Shown piece by piece: positions 37,854-46,734 of a stretch of DNA of 64,000 bases. The position numbers and the translations under genes were made by a program. Location of the stretch: assembly GCA_020850595.1 (NCBI GenBank), contig JADZEK010000034.1, positions 101,423 through 165,422 on the forward strand, given 5' to 3'. Below the pieces are notes generated by a model. The model saw nothing but the letters and a program-made list of their open reading frames with translations, ran no database searches and was not told where the DNA came from. The stretch comes from Anaerolineales bacterium (GTDB lineage Bacteria; Chloroflexota; Anaerolineae; Anaerolineales; UBA6663). The stretch's first letter is position 1; every line of letters starts with the position of its first letter.

Positions 37854-39236
37854 CTACAGGCGGATAACGGAGCCGCAGAACTCGCAGGTCAGCTCGGTCT
37901 GGCCGCGCAGAATGGTCTGGGTGATGGTCGCGCCGCAGTTGGGGCACTTAGTGGGGGCGTTGGCGACGGTCTCGGCGGCGGCGGTGTCCACCGGCGTAGT
38001 GCGCTCCTTGGCGATTTCGCCGCTCTTGACGCGGCCGACGAAGCCCTGCCAGGCTTCGCCGTCTTCGCCCTTCAGGTGGATTTCAGTGGTGCGCAGCGGG
38101 CGGCCCATGTCGTCGTAGAGCGCCTGCCCTTCTGGGCCGACCAGGCCGCTGCTTTCGGCCAGCGTGAGGGTGAGGAAGTCGTCTTTACCCATCAGGCCGC
38201 GGTTGGAGCCGGTGGCTTTGTCAATCTGGCTGATGGGCACGGCCCATTGGAGGGCCTGCACCTTCTGCTTTGCGGTGGTGATGAACAGCACCTTTTTGGT
38301 GGCGACTTCTTCTTTCTGCTCGAAGAGCAGGCGCTGGTCGGTGAGGATGAGCACGCCTTCCACGCCGTCTTTGTCGCCGGGCTTTTTCCAGTTGGCGGGC
38401 ACGGCTTCCACGGCGGCTTCCGTCGCCAGGAAGCCAAAGCTAGCCAACTCGACTTGCTGGAGGGTCCAGGAGATGTCGTCAATCTGCTGCTGGGTCTGAT
38501 TGACGTTGTTGTCGAGGGTGTCGTACATGCCCTGGAGGTTGCGCAGGGCCGCGCTGACTTTGCCTTCCAGCGAGGCCAGCGGGGCGGTCGCCAGTTGGCG
38601 GCGGTTGAGGGCGGCCTGCACCTGGTTGGCGTCCAGGCGCAGTTGGGCGGTCTGGGTCTGCACGGCGGCCTGCACTTGCGGGCGCAGTTCGGTCCACTGC
38701 TTGTTGAGCGTTTCGACCTTGCGCTCTAAGAAGCTCTTGAAGACATAGCCGCGGGCGCGAATATTCTCAATGTTGGCCGGCAGGGCGTTGATGGCGGTGG
38801 CGATGTCTTCGAGATCGTCGTTCACGGGGGTGAGCATGATCTGGTCTTGCAGCGCATTGAACTGGCTGATCTGCGCTTCCAGGTTTTCGGAGAGGGCGGT
38901 TCCGGCCGCGCCGGCAGCCGCGCTGGCCGCAGCCGCGCTGGCGGCCGGCGGGGGCGTGGCCGGCGGGGGCGTGGCGGAGGCGGCGCCGGGCGTGCGGGCG
39001 GCGTCCGGCACGCCCGGAATAATGGGTGGTTTGTGATAGCCGGTGGCCGTGGCGGCGCGGCGCTGCTCCTTGGCCTGCTGCCGGTCGGCGGCGGTGACCA
39101 TGGGCTTCGGCGCGATCTTGCGCTGCATGGCGTTGGCGGCCTGGGGCAGATGGCCGGGCGGGTTGGGGTTGGCCTTGGGCATTGAGCCGCTGGCTTTGGA
39201 CGGTCCGGGGTTGGGGTTCATGGGGCGCTTTTGCAT
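37854..39236 (-). CDS. Proline/alanine-rich, coiled-coil protein with C-terminal zinc ribbon
   Basis: 460 residues from the ATG at 39236, which has AAGGAG eight bases upstream. Residues 1-130 are Pro/Ala/Asn-rich and probably disordered. About 135-280 is helical and coiled. About 290-420 is a beta domain containing GVLILTDQRLLFEQKEE, like PH/GRAM-type domains. The end has a zinc ribbon (CPNCG and CEFCG). There is no signal or membrane helix. I do not recognise the full family. It is last in the ftsY-prfB operon, 26 bases after prfB. Confidence 0.75.
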   Translation of the reverse strand: MQKRPMNPNPGPSKASGSMPKANPNPPGHLPQAANAMQRKIAPKPMVTAADRQQAKEQRRAATATGYHKPPIIPGVPDAARTPGAASATPPPATPPPAASAAAASAAAGAAGTALSENLEAQISQFNALQDQIMLTPVNDDLEDIATAINALPANIENIRARGYVFKSFLERKVETLNKQWTELRPQVQAAVQTQTAQLRLDANQVQAALNRRQLATAPLASLEGKVSAALRNLQGMYDTLDNNVNQTQQQIDDISWTLQQVELASFGFLATEAAVEAVPANWKKPGDKDGVEGVLILTDQRLLFEQKEEVATKKVLFITTAKQKVQALQWAVPISQIDKATGSNRGLMGKDDFLTLTLAESSGLVGPEGQALYDDMGRPLRTTEIHLKGEDGEAWQGFVGRVKSGEIAKERTTPVDTAAAETVANAPTKCPNCGATITQTILRGQTELTCEFCGSVIRL

Positions 39237-39262
39237 GACTGTGGCTCCTTGATGGGGGTCCG

Positions 39263-40349
39263 TCATAGTCCTACGCGTGAGCGCAGGTAGGCTTCCATAA
39301 AATCATCGAGTTGACCGTTGAGGACATCGTCAGTCCGCACGGTTTCATGCTCGGTGCGGTGGTCTTTGACCATTTGGTAAGGGTGCAGCACGTAGGAGCG
39401 AATTTGCTGGCCCCACTCGGCCTTGACGCGGTCGCCCTTGAGTTCGGCGATCTCGCGCTCTTTCTCTTCTCGCCGAAGGTCAAGCAGGCGGGCGCGCAGG
39501 ACTTTGAGGGCGTTCTCGCGGTTTTGGGTCAGCGAGCGCTCGTTCTGGCAGGTAACCACCAGCCCGGTGGGGAGGTGGCGGATGCGCACGGCGGTGGCGT
39601 TTTTCTGCACGTTCTGGCCGCCCGCGCTAGAGGCGCGGTAGGTCTCGATCTCGATGTCGGTGGGCTTGAGGTCAATCTCGCGCACGTCTTCGACCTGCGG
39701 GTACACTTCGACGGAGGCGAAGGAGGTGTGGCGGCGGTGGGCGGAGTCGAAGGGCGAGAGGCGCACGAGGCGGTGCGTGCCCTTCTCGGCCTGCAAGTAG
39801 CCGTAGGCGTAGGGGCCGTCCACGGTCAGCGTCACCGATTTGAGGCCGGCTTCTTCGCCCGGGCTGGAGTCAATGATCTCGGCCTTGAAGTGATGGTCTT
39901 CCATCCAGCGCAGATACATGCGCAAGAGCATGGCGACCCAATCTTGGGCTTCGGTGCCGCCGGCCCCGGCGAAGATGGTGAAGATCGCATTCTCGTGATC
40001 ATACTCGCCTGCGAGCAGAGTGGCAAATTCGAGTTGGCGCAGGTCGTGCTCCAGGTCGGTGACTTCGCGCTCCAGTTCGGGCCGCAGGCTGGGGTCGTCG
40101 AGCTGCGCAAGCTCGAGGGCGTCGGCGGTGCGCTGGCGGGCGCGGCGCCAGTGCTCAAGCTCGTCGCGCAGGCGGGCCTGGTCGCGCATGACGGCCTGGG
40201 CGTCGGCCGGGTTGTTCCACAAGGTGGGGTCTTGGGCGCGGGCGTCTAGCTCCGCAAGCTGTTTTTCCTTGTTGGGCAGGTCAAAGACGCACCAATAGCC
40301 GGGCGATTTTGGCTTCGAGGTCGTTGAGGCGGGTTTGCAGGTCGTCCAT
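39263..40349 (-). CDS. prfB: Peptide chain release factor 2, with programmed +1 frameshift
   Basis: Translation starts at ATG 40349 (MDDLQTRLNDLEAK), reads 22 codons to CTT and meets TGA at 40283-40281. A +1 shift on CTT TGAC then gives DLPNKEKQLAELD and runs to 39263, about 361 residues in total. The main frame has SPF near the tripeptide anticodon site (VRLSPFDSAHRRHTS) and GGQ in SSAGGQNVQKN. RF2 ends translation at UGA/UAA, and the internal UGA gives feedback control. It lies 30 bases after ftsY. Confidence 0.95.
40281..40286 (-). promoter_or_regulatory. RF2 programmed frameshift site CTTTGA
   Basis: CTT TGA C at codons 22-23 of prfB, with the canonical slippery CUU and in-frame UGA. The usual Shine-Dalgarno-like AGGGGG just upstream is weak here (TTGGTGCG). 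Confidence 0.9.
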
Positions 40350-40379
40350 GCGGCTTGATCCAGTCCAGTGAAGGTCGGG

Positions 40380-41282
40380 CTAATCGTCGAGCAGCCCGTC
40401 AAGGAAGCGGTCGGGGTCAAACGCGGCGAAGTCTTGCACACGCTCGCCGGTGCCGATGTAGCGGAGGGGCACGCCCAGGGCCTGCTGGATGGCGAAGGCC
40501 ATGCCGCCTTTCGAGGAGCCGTCGAGCTTGGTGAGCACGACGCCGGTCAGGGTCACGGCGTCCTTAAAGGCTTGGGCCTGCGAGAGGGCATTCTGGCCGG
40601 TGGTGGCGTCGAGCACCAGCAGGGTTTCGTGCGGAGCGCCGGGTTCGGCCTTGGCGATCACGGCCCGCACTTTTTTCAGTTCTTCCATCAGGTTGAACTT
40701 GGTTTGCAGGCGGCCGGCTGTGTCTACGATGAGCACCTGGCTGTCGCGGGTGCGGGCGGCGGTCACGGCGTCGTGCGCCACGGCGCCGGGGTCGGCGTTG
40801 GGCTGGCCGGCGATGACGGGCACCTGAAGGCGCTCGCCCCAGATTTGCAGTTGCTCGACGGCGGCGGCGCGGAAGGTGTCGCCCGCGGCCAGCATGACGC
40901 TGAGGCGCTGGTCGAGCAGATGGCGGGCCAGCTTGGCGGCGGTGGTGGTCTTGCCAGAGCCGTTGACGCCCACCAGCAGGATGACGGTGGGACGGGCGCG
41001 CAGGTCGAGCGGGTGAGCTTCGCCCAGGCGCCGGCGCAGTTCTTGTTTCAGGGCCTTGCGCAGTTCGAGGGCGCGGACGAAGCCTTCGGCCTCGGCTTTG
41101 CGCTCCAGCGTGGCGGTGAGGTCGTCGGCCAGGGCGGCGCCCAGGTCGGCCTGGATGAGCATGGCTTCCAGGTCATCGAAGGAGGCTTCGGTCAGGTCAT
41201 TCTGGCCGAGAAACGTCATGATCTGGCCAAAGACCTGGTTGCGGGTGCGTTCGAGACCTTCACGAATGGATTTGGCAAACAT
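40380..41282 (-). CDS. ftsY: Signal recognition particle receptor FtsY
   Basis: 300 residues: short N domain, then the G domain with G1 VGVNGSGKTTTAAKL near 112, DTFRAAAVEQL near 148, DTAGRLQTKFNLM near 200, TKLDGSSKGGM near 258 and GTGERVQDFAAFDPDRF at the end. It lacks the long acidic A domain of E. coli. It takes ribosome-nascent chain-SRP complexes to the translocon. TATAAT at 41297-41292 leaves only 9 bases to the ATG at 41282, so the message is probably leaderless. First gene of the operon ftsY-prfB-zinc ribbon. Confidence 0.95.
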   Translation of the reverse strand: MFAKSIREGLERTRNQVFGQIMTFLGQNDLTEASFDDLEAMLIQADLGAALADDLTATLERKAEAEGFVRALELRKALKQELRRRLGEAHPLDLRARPTVILLVGVNGSGKTTTAAKLARHLLDQRLSVMLAAGDTFRAAAVEQLQIWGERLQVPVIAGQPNADPGAVAHDAVTAARTRDSQVLIVDTAGRLQTKFNLMEELKKVRAVIAKAEPGAPHETLLVLDATTGQNALSQAQAFKDAVTLTGVVLTKLDGSSKGGMAFAIQQALGVPLRYIGTGERVQDFAAFDPDRFLDGLLDD

Positions 41283-41291
41283 GGCGGCGGG

Positions 41292-41297
41292 ATTATA
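41292..41297 (-). promoter_or_regulatory. -10 box giving a leaderless ftsY transcript
   Basis: TATAAT on the minus strand with 9 bases to the ftsY ATG. There is no room for a Shine-Dalgarno after the expected start point. Confidence 0.5.
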
Positions 41298-41310
41298 CCA
41301 TCCGAGGCAG

Positions 41311-41364
41311 GGACTTTGCCACGAATTGGCACGAATAAAGGGCAACGAATGAACACGAAGGGGC
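41311..41364. repeat. Dispersed CCACGAAT repeat, copy B
   Basis: GGACTTTGCCACGAATTGGC, then ACGAATAAAGGG, AACGAATGA and ACACGAAGGGG. It is the same series as 24477-24530 and 56846-56901. Lies in the divergent promoter region between ftsY and the glycosyltransferase operon. Confidence 0.7.
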
Positions 41365-41443
41365 TGAGGCAGACCAGGCTGGGGCGGCCGTGCTGGACGT
41401 GGCTGGGCGTGTATAACGCGCCAGATTCGCGGATACATCGGTT

Positions 41444-41449
41444 ATAATT
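41444..41449 (+). promoter_or_regulatory. Candidate -10 box of the glycosyltransferase-moa-fab operon
   Basis: TATAAT 30 bases before the ATG at 41479. No clear -35. Transcription should start near 41457. Confidence 0.48.
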
Positions 41450-41478
41450 CGGCTCTCACCTTGGAAGGCGTCACCGGC

Positions 41479-42447
41479 ATGCCCAGCTCTCGCCCGCGCT
41501 ATTCAGTCGTTGCTCCGGTTTTCAATGAGGAAGACGGCCTCCGCGAGTTTTATCGGCGGATGAAGGCCGTGTTGGACAGCCTGGATGGGCCGGCGGAGCT
41601 GCTGCTGGTGCTGGACGGCAGCCGCGACCGCTCGCCGGAGATCGCGGCCGAGCTGCGCGCCGAGGACCCGCGCGTCAAGCTCATCCGCTTCTCGCGCAAC
41701 TTCGGCCACCAGGTCGCCATTTCGGCGGGCATTGATTACGCCGAGGGCGAGGCGGTGATCATCATTGACGCCGATCTGCAAGACCCGCCCGAGGTCATCC
41801 ACGAGCTGATTGCGCAGTGGCAGCAGGGGTTTGAGGTGGTCTATGCTCAGCGCGCCCAGCGCAAGGGCGAGACTTTCTTCAAGCTGGCCACGGCGGCGGT
41901 GTTCTACCGGCTGATCAAGCGGCTGGCTTCGATTGAGATCCCCGCAGACACCGGCGATTTCCGGCTGATTGACCGCAAGGTGGTGCTGGCGCTGCGCCAG
42001 GTGCGCGAGCACCACCGCTTCATGCGCGGGCTGTCGGTGTGGGTGGGCTTCAAGCAGACCGGCATCCGCTATGTGCGGAATGAGCGCTTCGCCGGGGCGA
42101 CGCAATGGCCGCTGGGCAAGATGGTCAAGTTCGCCGGCGACGCGATTACGGGCTTCTCGTATGTGCCGCTGCAATTGGCGACCACGATGGGCTTCTGGGT
42201 GTCGGGCGCGGCGCTGCTGGCGATCCCGGTGGTGGCGGTGCTGCGGGCGCTCTACAACGAGAACTTCTTCTATGGGCAGGCGACGACCCTGCTGGCAGTG
42301 CTGTTCCTGGGCGGCGTGCAGCTAATCTTCCTGGGATTGTTGGGCGAGTACCTCGGCCGCATCTACGACGAGGTGAAAAACCGTCCGTTGTACCTGACGG
42401 TGGAAGCGCCGCCCAGACCGCAACCAGACCGGGGGGACAACGCATGA
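41479..42447 (+). CDS. Family 2 glycosyltransferase, GtrB/DPM1-like
   Basis: 322 residues. The GT-A domain starts [18 protein letters not shown] and has [14 protein letters not shown] with the metal-binding DAD-type motif near 95. Two membrane helices lie near 230-260 and 265-295. It should transfer a sugar from a nucleotide donor to polyprenyl phosphate for surface glycans. The usual DDGS motif reads VLDGSRDRS, one Asp replaced by Leu. GGAAGG precedes the ATG by 10 bases; a TTG at 41461 is an alternative start. Confidence 0.85.
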   Translation: MPSSRPRYSVVAPVFNEEDGLREFYRRMKAVLDSLDGPAELLLVLDGSRDRSPEIAAELRAEDPRVKLIRFSRNFGHQVAISAGIDYAEGEAVIIIDADLQDPPEVIHELIAQWQQGFEVVYAQRAQRKGETFFKLATAAVFYRLIKRLASIEIPADTGDFRLIDRKVVLALRQVREHHRFMRGLSVWVGFKQTGIRYVRNERFAGATQWPLGKMVKFAGDAITGFSYVPLQLATTMGFWVSGAALLAIPVVAVLRALYNENFFYGQATTLLAVLFLGGVQLIFLGLLGEYLGRIYDEVKNRPLYLTVEAPPRPQPDRGDNA

Positions 42448-42935
42448 CGCTCTCGCACCTGGACGAGCAGGGCAACGCCCGCATGGTGGATGTGGGCGGT
42501 AAGCCGGACACCGAGCGCGTGGCGGTCGCGGCGGGTGAAGTGCTGATGCGGCCCGAGACGCTGGCGCTGATCCGCGCCGGGCAGATCAAGAAGGGGGACG
42601 TGCTCACGGTGGCGCAGTTGGCCGGCATCCTGGCCGCCAAGCGCACGGCCGAGCTGATCCCGCTGTGTCACCCGCTGGCGCTGACCCAGGTGGAGGTGCG
42701 CTGCGAATTGCGCGCCGACCTGCCGGGGGTGGCGATTAGGGCCACGGTGCGCACGCACGGCAAGACCGGCGTGGAGATGGAGGCGCTGACGGCCGTGAGC
42801 GTGGCCGGGCTGACGGTGTATGACATGGCGAAGGCGGTGGAGAAGACCATGCGGCTGACGAACGTGCGGCTGGTGGAGAAGCACGGCGGCCAAAGCGGCG
42901 ATGTGGTGAACGAGACCCCGGAGGCGCAGCCGTGA
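42444..42935 (+). CDS. moaC: Cyclic pyranopterin monophosphate synthase
   Basis: 163 residues, typical of Moa[17 protein letters not shown] near 14, [15 protein letters not shown] near 75 and [16 protein letters not shown] near 108 form the active site. It makes cPMP, the first stable molybdopterin intermediate. Its ATG overlaps the glycosyltransferase stop (ATGA), and its own stop overlaps the moaD-moaE start. moaA is not in the window. Confidence 0.94.
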   Translation: MTLSHLDEQGNARMVDVGGKPDTERVAVAAGEVLMRPETLALIRAGQIKKGDVLTVAQLAGILAAKRTAELIPLCHPLALTQVEVRCELRADLPGVAIRATVRTHGKTGVEMEALTAVSVAGLTVYDMAKAVEKTMRLTNVRLVEKHGGQSGDVVNETPEAQP

Positions 42936-43669
42936 ACGTGAAGGTGTTGTTCTTCGCCACGCTGAAAGACCGGGCCGGGCGCGGCGCGCTGGCTCTGGCG
43001 CTGAGCGACGGCGCGACCATGGCCGACCTGAAGGCGCGGCTGGCCGCCGACCTGCCGGGGTTGGCCGTGGCGCTGCCTACCGCGCTGGTGGCGCGCAACC
43101 ACGAATATGCCTTTGCCGAGGACACGCTGGCGGAGGGCGACGAGGTGGCCTTGTTTCCGCCGGTGTCTGGGGGGAGCGGCGCGGCGGGGCCGACGATCTT
43201 CCAGATCACCAACGAGGCGCTGGACCTGAACGACCTGGTGGCGCAGATCACGCTACCGACGACGGGGGCGGCTTGTGTGTTTACCGGCATGGTGCGCGGC
43301 GAGACCCGACGCGCGAACGACCCGGCCGGGCCGCACACCACCGTGCGCCTGGAATACGACGCGTATAAGCCCATGGCGGAGGCCAAGATGGCGCAGGTGG
43401 CCGAGGAGATTCGCGCGCGCTGGCCGACGGTGGAGGGGATCGTCGTCGTGCAGCGCATCGGCCCGCTGGACCCCGGCACGCCGACGGTGCTGATTGCGTG
43501 TTCGGCGGCGCACCGCGACACGGGCGTGTTTGAGGCGGCGCGCTACGGCATTGACCGGCTGAAGGAGATCGTGCCGGTGTGGAAGAAAGAGATCGGCCCG
43601 GCGGGTGAGGTGTGGGTGGAGGGCCACTACACGCCGACGCCCGCTGACCAGCGCAGCGGCGACGCATGA
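42932..43669 (+). CDS. Fused molybdopterin synthase MoaD-MoaE
   Basis: 245 residues. Residues 1-81 are MoaD, a ubiquitin-like fold ending [10 protein letters not shown], whose Gly80-Gly81 normally carries the thiocarboxylate at a free C-terminus. From about 87 a complete MoaE follows, with [10 protein letters not shown] near 118 and the catalytic VPVWKKEI near 220. The fusion leaves the GG internal, followed by Ser82. Related fusions (MoaX) are known to be processed at this place. GTG start overlapping the moaC stop. Confidence 0.92.
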   Translation: MNVKVLFFATLKDRAGRGALALALSDGATMADLKARLAADLPGLAVALPTALVARNHEYAFAEDTLAEGDEVALFPPVSGGSGAAGPTIFQITNEALDLNDLVAQITLPTTGAACVFTGMVRGETRRANDPAGPHTTVRLEYDAYKPMAEAKMAQVAEEIRARWPTVEGIVVVQRIGPLDPGTPTVLIACSAAHRDTGVFEAARYGIDRLKEIVPVWKKEIGPAGEVWVEGHYTPTPADQRSGDA

Positions 43670-44793
43670 GGGCGAGCGATGGGGGGGCCGCCGCGCCGCC
43701 CTTCAGGTGCGCCAACTGCGGGCGCCAACAGCCGCTGAGTTTCGGCGGCGGCCCCTGCCCGGTGTGCGGCGGGGTGCTCGACCTGGCCGCGCTGCCCCGG
43801 TTCGACCCGGCGCAGGTAGACCAACGCGCCCATGGGGTGTGGCGCTACCGCCACACCTTCCCGCTGCCGCCGGAAGCCGCGCCAGTGACGCTGGGCGAAG
43901 GCGGAACGCCGCTGGTGGCGGCCGAGGTGGGAGGCCGGACCGTTCATTTCAAGCTGGAATACTTGCAGCCCACCGGCTCATTCAAAGACCGGGGCATGGC
44001 CGTGACCTTCACGGCGCTGCGGGCAGCAGGCATTCCCGCGAGCATCGAGGACTCGTCGGGCAACGCGGGCGCGGCCTTCGCGGGCTACGCGGCGCGGGCG
44101 GGGATCAGGGCGCGGGTATTCGTGCCCGCGGCAGCGGCCGGGCCGAAGCGGGCGCAAATCGCCGCCTTCGGCGCGGAGGTGGTGGCGGTGGACGGCCCGC
44201 GCTCGGCGGCGGCGGAGGCAGCACTGGCGGCCGTGCGGGACGGGGCGCACTACGGCAGTCACATTTATAATCCGACCGGCCTGGCAGGGAATGCGACGGC
44301 GGCCTACGAGCTGTGGGAACAACTGGGACACGCGCCGGGGCTAATTGTGCTGCCGGTGGGGCATGGCACGCTGCTGCTGGGGCTGCAGCGGGGCTTCAAG
44401 GCTCTGGCTAGCGCGGGGCTGATTGAGCGGCTGCCGCGGCTGGTGGGAGTGCAGGCGCTGGCCTGCGCGCCGCTGTGGGCGGTGCAGCGCTATGGCCGCG
44501 AGGGGTTGGCGCTGGCGCGCGAGGGCGCCACGGCGGCCGAGGGCATTCGGGTGGTGCGGCCGGTGCGCGGCGACGCGGTGCTGGCCGCGCTGCGAGAAAG
44601 CGGCGGGACGTTGGTGGCCGTGGACGAACCTGAGATCGTGGCGGGGCAGAACGCTTTGGCGCGCCTGGGGTTTTATGTGGAGACAACTTCCGCAGTGGTC
44701 TGGCCGGCGCTGACCGGCCTGGGGGCGGAGGCTCCGGACGGCGAGGTAGTCGTGATGCTGACCGGAAGTGGACTGAAGAATAAGGCGGCCTGA
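43666..44793 (+). CDS. Threonine synthase-like PLP enzyme with N-terminal zinc ribbon
   Basis: 375 residues. A zinc ribbon (Cys15, 18, 31, 34) precedes a fold-II PLP domain: GEGGTPLV near 87, the PLP lysine in QPTGSFKDRG near 107, and DSSGNAGAAFAGYAARAG near 130. Threonine synthase (ThrC) is the best guess; it makes threonine from phosphohomoserine. Cysteine or diaminopropionate enzymes of the same fold cannot be excluded. It overlaps moaE by 4 bases. Confidence 0.82.
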   Translation: MRASDGGAAAPPFRCANCGRQQPLSFGGGPCPVCGGVLDLAALPRFDPAQVDQRAHGVWRYRHTFPLPPEAAPVTLGEGGTPLVAAEVGGRTVHFKLEYLQPTGSFKDRGMAVTFTALRAAGIPASIEDSSGNAGAAFAGYAARAGIRARVFVPAAAAGPKRAQIAAFGAEVVAVDGPRSAAAEAALAAVRDGAHYGSHIYNPTGLAGNATAAYELWEQLGHAPGLIVLPVGHGTLLLGLQRGFKALASAGLIERLPRLVGVQALACAPLWAVQRYGREGLALAREGATAAEGIRVVRPVRGDAVLAALRESGGTLVAVDEPEIVAGQNALARLGFYVETTSAVVWPALTGLGAEAPDGEVVVMLTGSGLKNKAA

Positions 44794-44836
44794 CGGCCTC
44801 AGGCGAAGCAGCGAGCAGCACACGAGGAGAAGCGCC

Positions 44837-46069
44837 ATGGCGCGACGCGTCGTCATCACCGGCCTGGGCACCATCAACCCGACCGGGCACAACGTGAAAG
44901 AAAGCTGGGACAACATTACCAACGGGCGCACCGGCATCGCGCCGATTGCGAGCTTCGACACAACCAACTTTCTGGTCAAGGTGGCGGGCGAGGTCAAGGA
45001 CTTTGACCCCGCGCAGCACATGGAGGCGCGGGAGGCGCGCCGGCGCGACCGCTATCAGCAGTTCGCCACCGTAGCGGCCAAAGAAGCGCTGGCGCAGTCG
45101 GGGCTGGTGGTCACGCCTGAAAACGCGGCGCGCGTGGCGGTGCTGATCAACTCGGCCGTGGGGGGCATCAAGGCGCTGCAAGACGCAGTGCGAGCGACGT
45201 TTGAGGCTGGGCCGCGCAAGATCAATCCCTTCACGATCCCTATGCTCATGTCGAACGGCGCGGGCGGCCTGGTGGCAATTGACATCGGGGCCAAGGGGCC
45301 GAACTTCTCGGTCTCTTCGGCGTGCGCGTCGGCTAACGACGGCATGGGCATCGCCTGGCACCTGATGCGCAGCGGCGTGATGGACGCGGCCGTCATCGGC
45401 GGCAGCGACGCCACCGTCTTGGAAGTGGGCATCGGCGCGTTCGACCGGCTGGGCGCCATGTCGCACCGCACCGAGGCCATTCCGCAGCCCTTCGACAAGG
45501 AGCGGGACGGCGTGGTCATGGGCGAGGGCGCGGCCTGCCTGGTGATCGAGACGCTGGAGCACGCCCAAGGGCGCGGCGCGACCATCCTGGCCGAGCTGGC
45601 GGGCTACGGGGTGACGGCCGATGCCTTCCACATCACCGCTCCGGCCGAGGACGGCGCGACCGGCGCGGCGGCCATGACACAGGCGCTGGCCGCCGCCGAA
45701 TTGAACGCAGCCGACCTGGGCTACATCAGCGCGCACGGCACGGGCACGCCGCTCAACGATGCGGCCGAGACCGCCGCCGTCAAGCGCGCCTTTGGTGAGC
45801 AGGCGTACCGGATTCCGATCTCGTCCAGCAAGTCTATGACGGGCCACATGATGGGCGCGACGGGCGCGGTGGAAGCGGTGTTCTGCGTGCAGGCCATCAC
45901 CACGGGTGTGCTGCCGCCGACGATTAACTACCGCACGCCCGACCCGGCCTGCGACCTGGACTATGTGCCCAACACGGCCCGCGAAGCCCGCGTGAACGCC
46001 GCCCTGAGCAACGCCTTTGGCTTCGGGGGACACAACGCCGTGCTGGCTTTCAAGCGCTTCACCGGCTGA
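44837..46069 (+). CDS. fabF: Beta-ketoacyl-ACP synthase II
   Basis: 410 residues. Catalytic triad Cys near 163 (SSACASAND), His near 300 (AHGTGTPLND) and His near 336 (MTGHMMGATG), plus GFGGHNAVLAF at the end. It condenses malonyl-ACP with acyl-ACP in fatty acid elongation. GAGGAG lies 7 bases before the ATG. acpP, which often precedes fabF, is not here. rnc overlaps its stop, as in many bacteria. Confidence 0.94.
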   Translation: MARRVVITGLGTINPTGHNVKESWDNITNGRTGIAPIASFDTTNFLVKVAGEVKDFDPAQHMEAREARRRDRYQQFATVAAKEALAQSGLVVTPENAARVAVLINSAVGGIKALQDAVRATFEAGPRKINPFTIPMLMSNGAGGLVAIDIGAKGPNFSVSSACASANDGMGIAWHLMRSGVMDAAVIGGSDATVLEVGIGAFDRLGAMSHRTEAIPQPFDKERDGVVMGEGAACLVIETLEHAQGRGATILAELAGYGVTADAFHITAPAEDGATGAAAMTQALAAAELNAADLGYISAHGTGTPLNDAAETAAVKRAFGEQAYRIPISSSKSMTGHMMGATGAVEAVFCVQAITTGVLPPTINYRTPDPACDLDYVPNTAREARVNAALSNAFGFGGHNAVLAFKRFTG

Positions 46070-46734
46070 TGCCGCTCCCGAGCTTCCGCGAGGCTTCTCT
46101 GTTGCGGCGGGCGCTGACGCATCGCTCGTATGTCAACGAACACGCCGGCGCAGGCGAGGACAACGAGCGCCTAGAGTTCTTGGGCGACGCCGTGCTCGAC
46201 TTTCTGGCCGGGTCGTTCCTGTACCGCCGCTTTCCGGAGTTGGATGAGGGCGGGCTGACGCGCCTGCGGGCGGCCCTGGTAAACACCGAGAGCCTGGCCG
46301 CGCTGGCGCAGCAGGTGGAGCTTGGGCCGCAACTGCGCCTGGGCAAAGGCGAGGACGATTCGGGCGGACGGCGGCGCGCCACGCTGCTGTGTGACGGCTT
46401 TGAGGCCGTGATGGGCGCCTATTACCTGGACGCGGGGCTGGAAGCGGTGCGCGCCTACATTGAGCCGCTGTTGGAAGGCGCGGCCAAACTGGTCCTGAGG
46501 GACGAAACCGAAACGGACGCCAAGAGCAGTTTTCAGGAGTGGGCGCAGGCCGCGCGCGGCGTGACTCCCCGCTACAATCAACTGGCGGTGACCGGCCCGG
46601 ACCACAATCGCGAATATACGATCGAGGTGCTGGTGGGCGAGGAGTCCTTTGGCACCGGCACCGGCCCTAACAAGCAGGCGGCGACACAGGCGGCGGCGAG
46701 AGCTGCGTTACAACGCACGCTGAGCCAGGTATGA
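46069..46734 (+). CDS. rnc: Ribonuclease III
   Basis: 221 residues. Signature ERLEFLGDAVLDFL near 33, second acidic site LLCDGFEAVMGAYYLD near 107, then a double-stranded RNA binding domain from about 148 (DAKSSFQEWAQAAR to the end). It processes rRNA precursors and other duplex RNA. The start overlaps the fabF stop (TGATG) and its stop overlaps the next gene (ATGA). Confidence 0.95.
   Translation: MPLPSFREASLLRRALTHRSYVNEHAGAGEDNERLEFLGDAVLDFLAGSFLYRRFPELDEGGLTRLRAALVNTESLAALAQQVELGPQLRLGKGEDDSGGRRRATLLCDGFEAVMGAYYLDAGLEAVRAYIEPLLEGAAKLVLRDETETDAKSSFQEWAQAARGVTPRYNQLAVTGPDHNREYTIEVLVGEESFGTGTGPNKQAATQAAARAALQRTLSQV

Noticed and set aside
40281..40441. Upstream extension of the prfB main frame to 40441 as its N-terminus
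   Set aside because: The residues before CVFDLPNK do not resemble RF2. The true start is in the other frame and joins through the CTT TGA frameshift.
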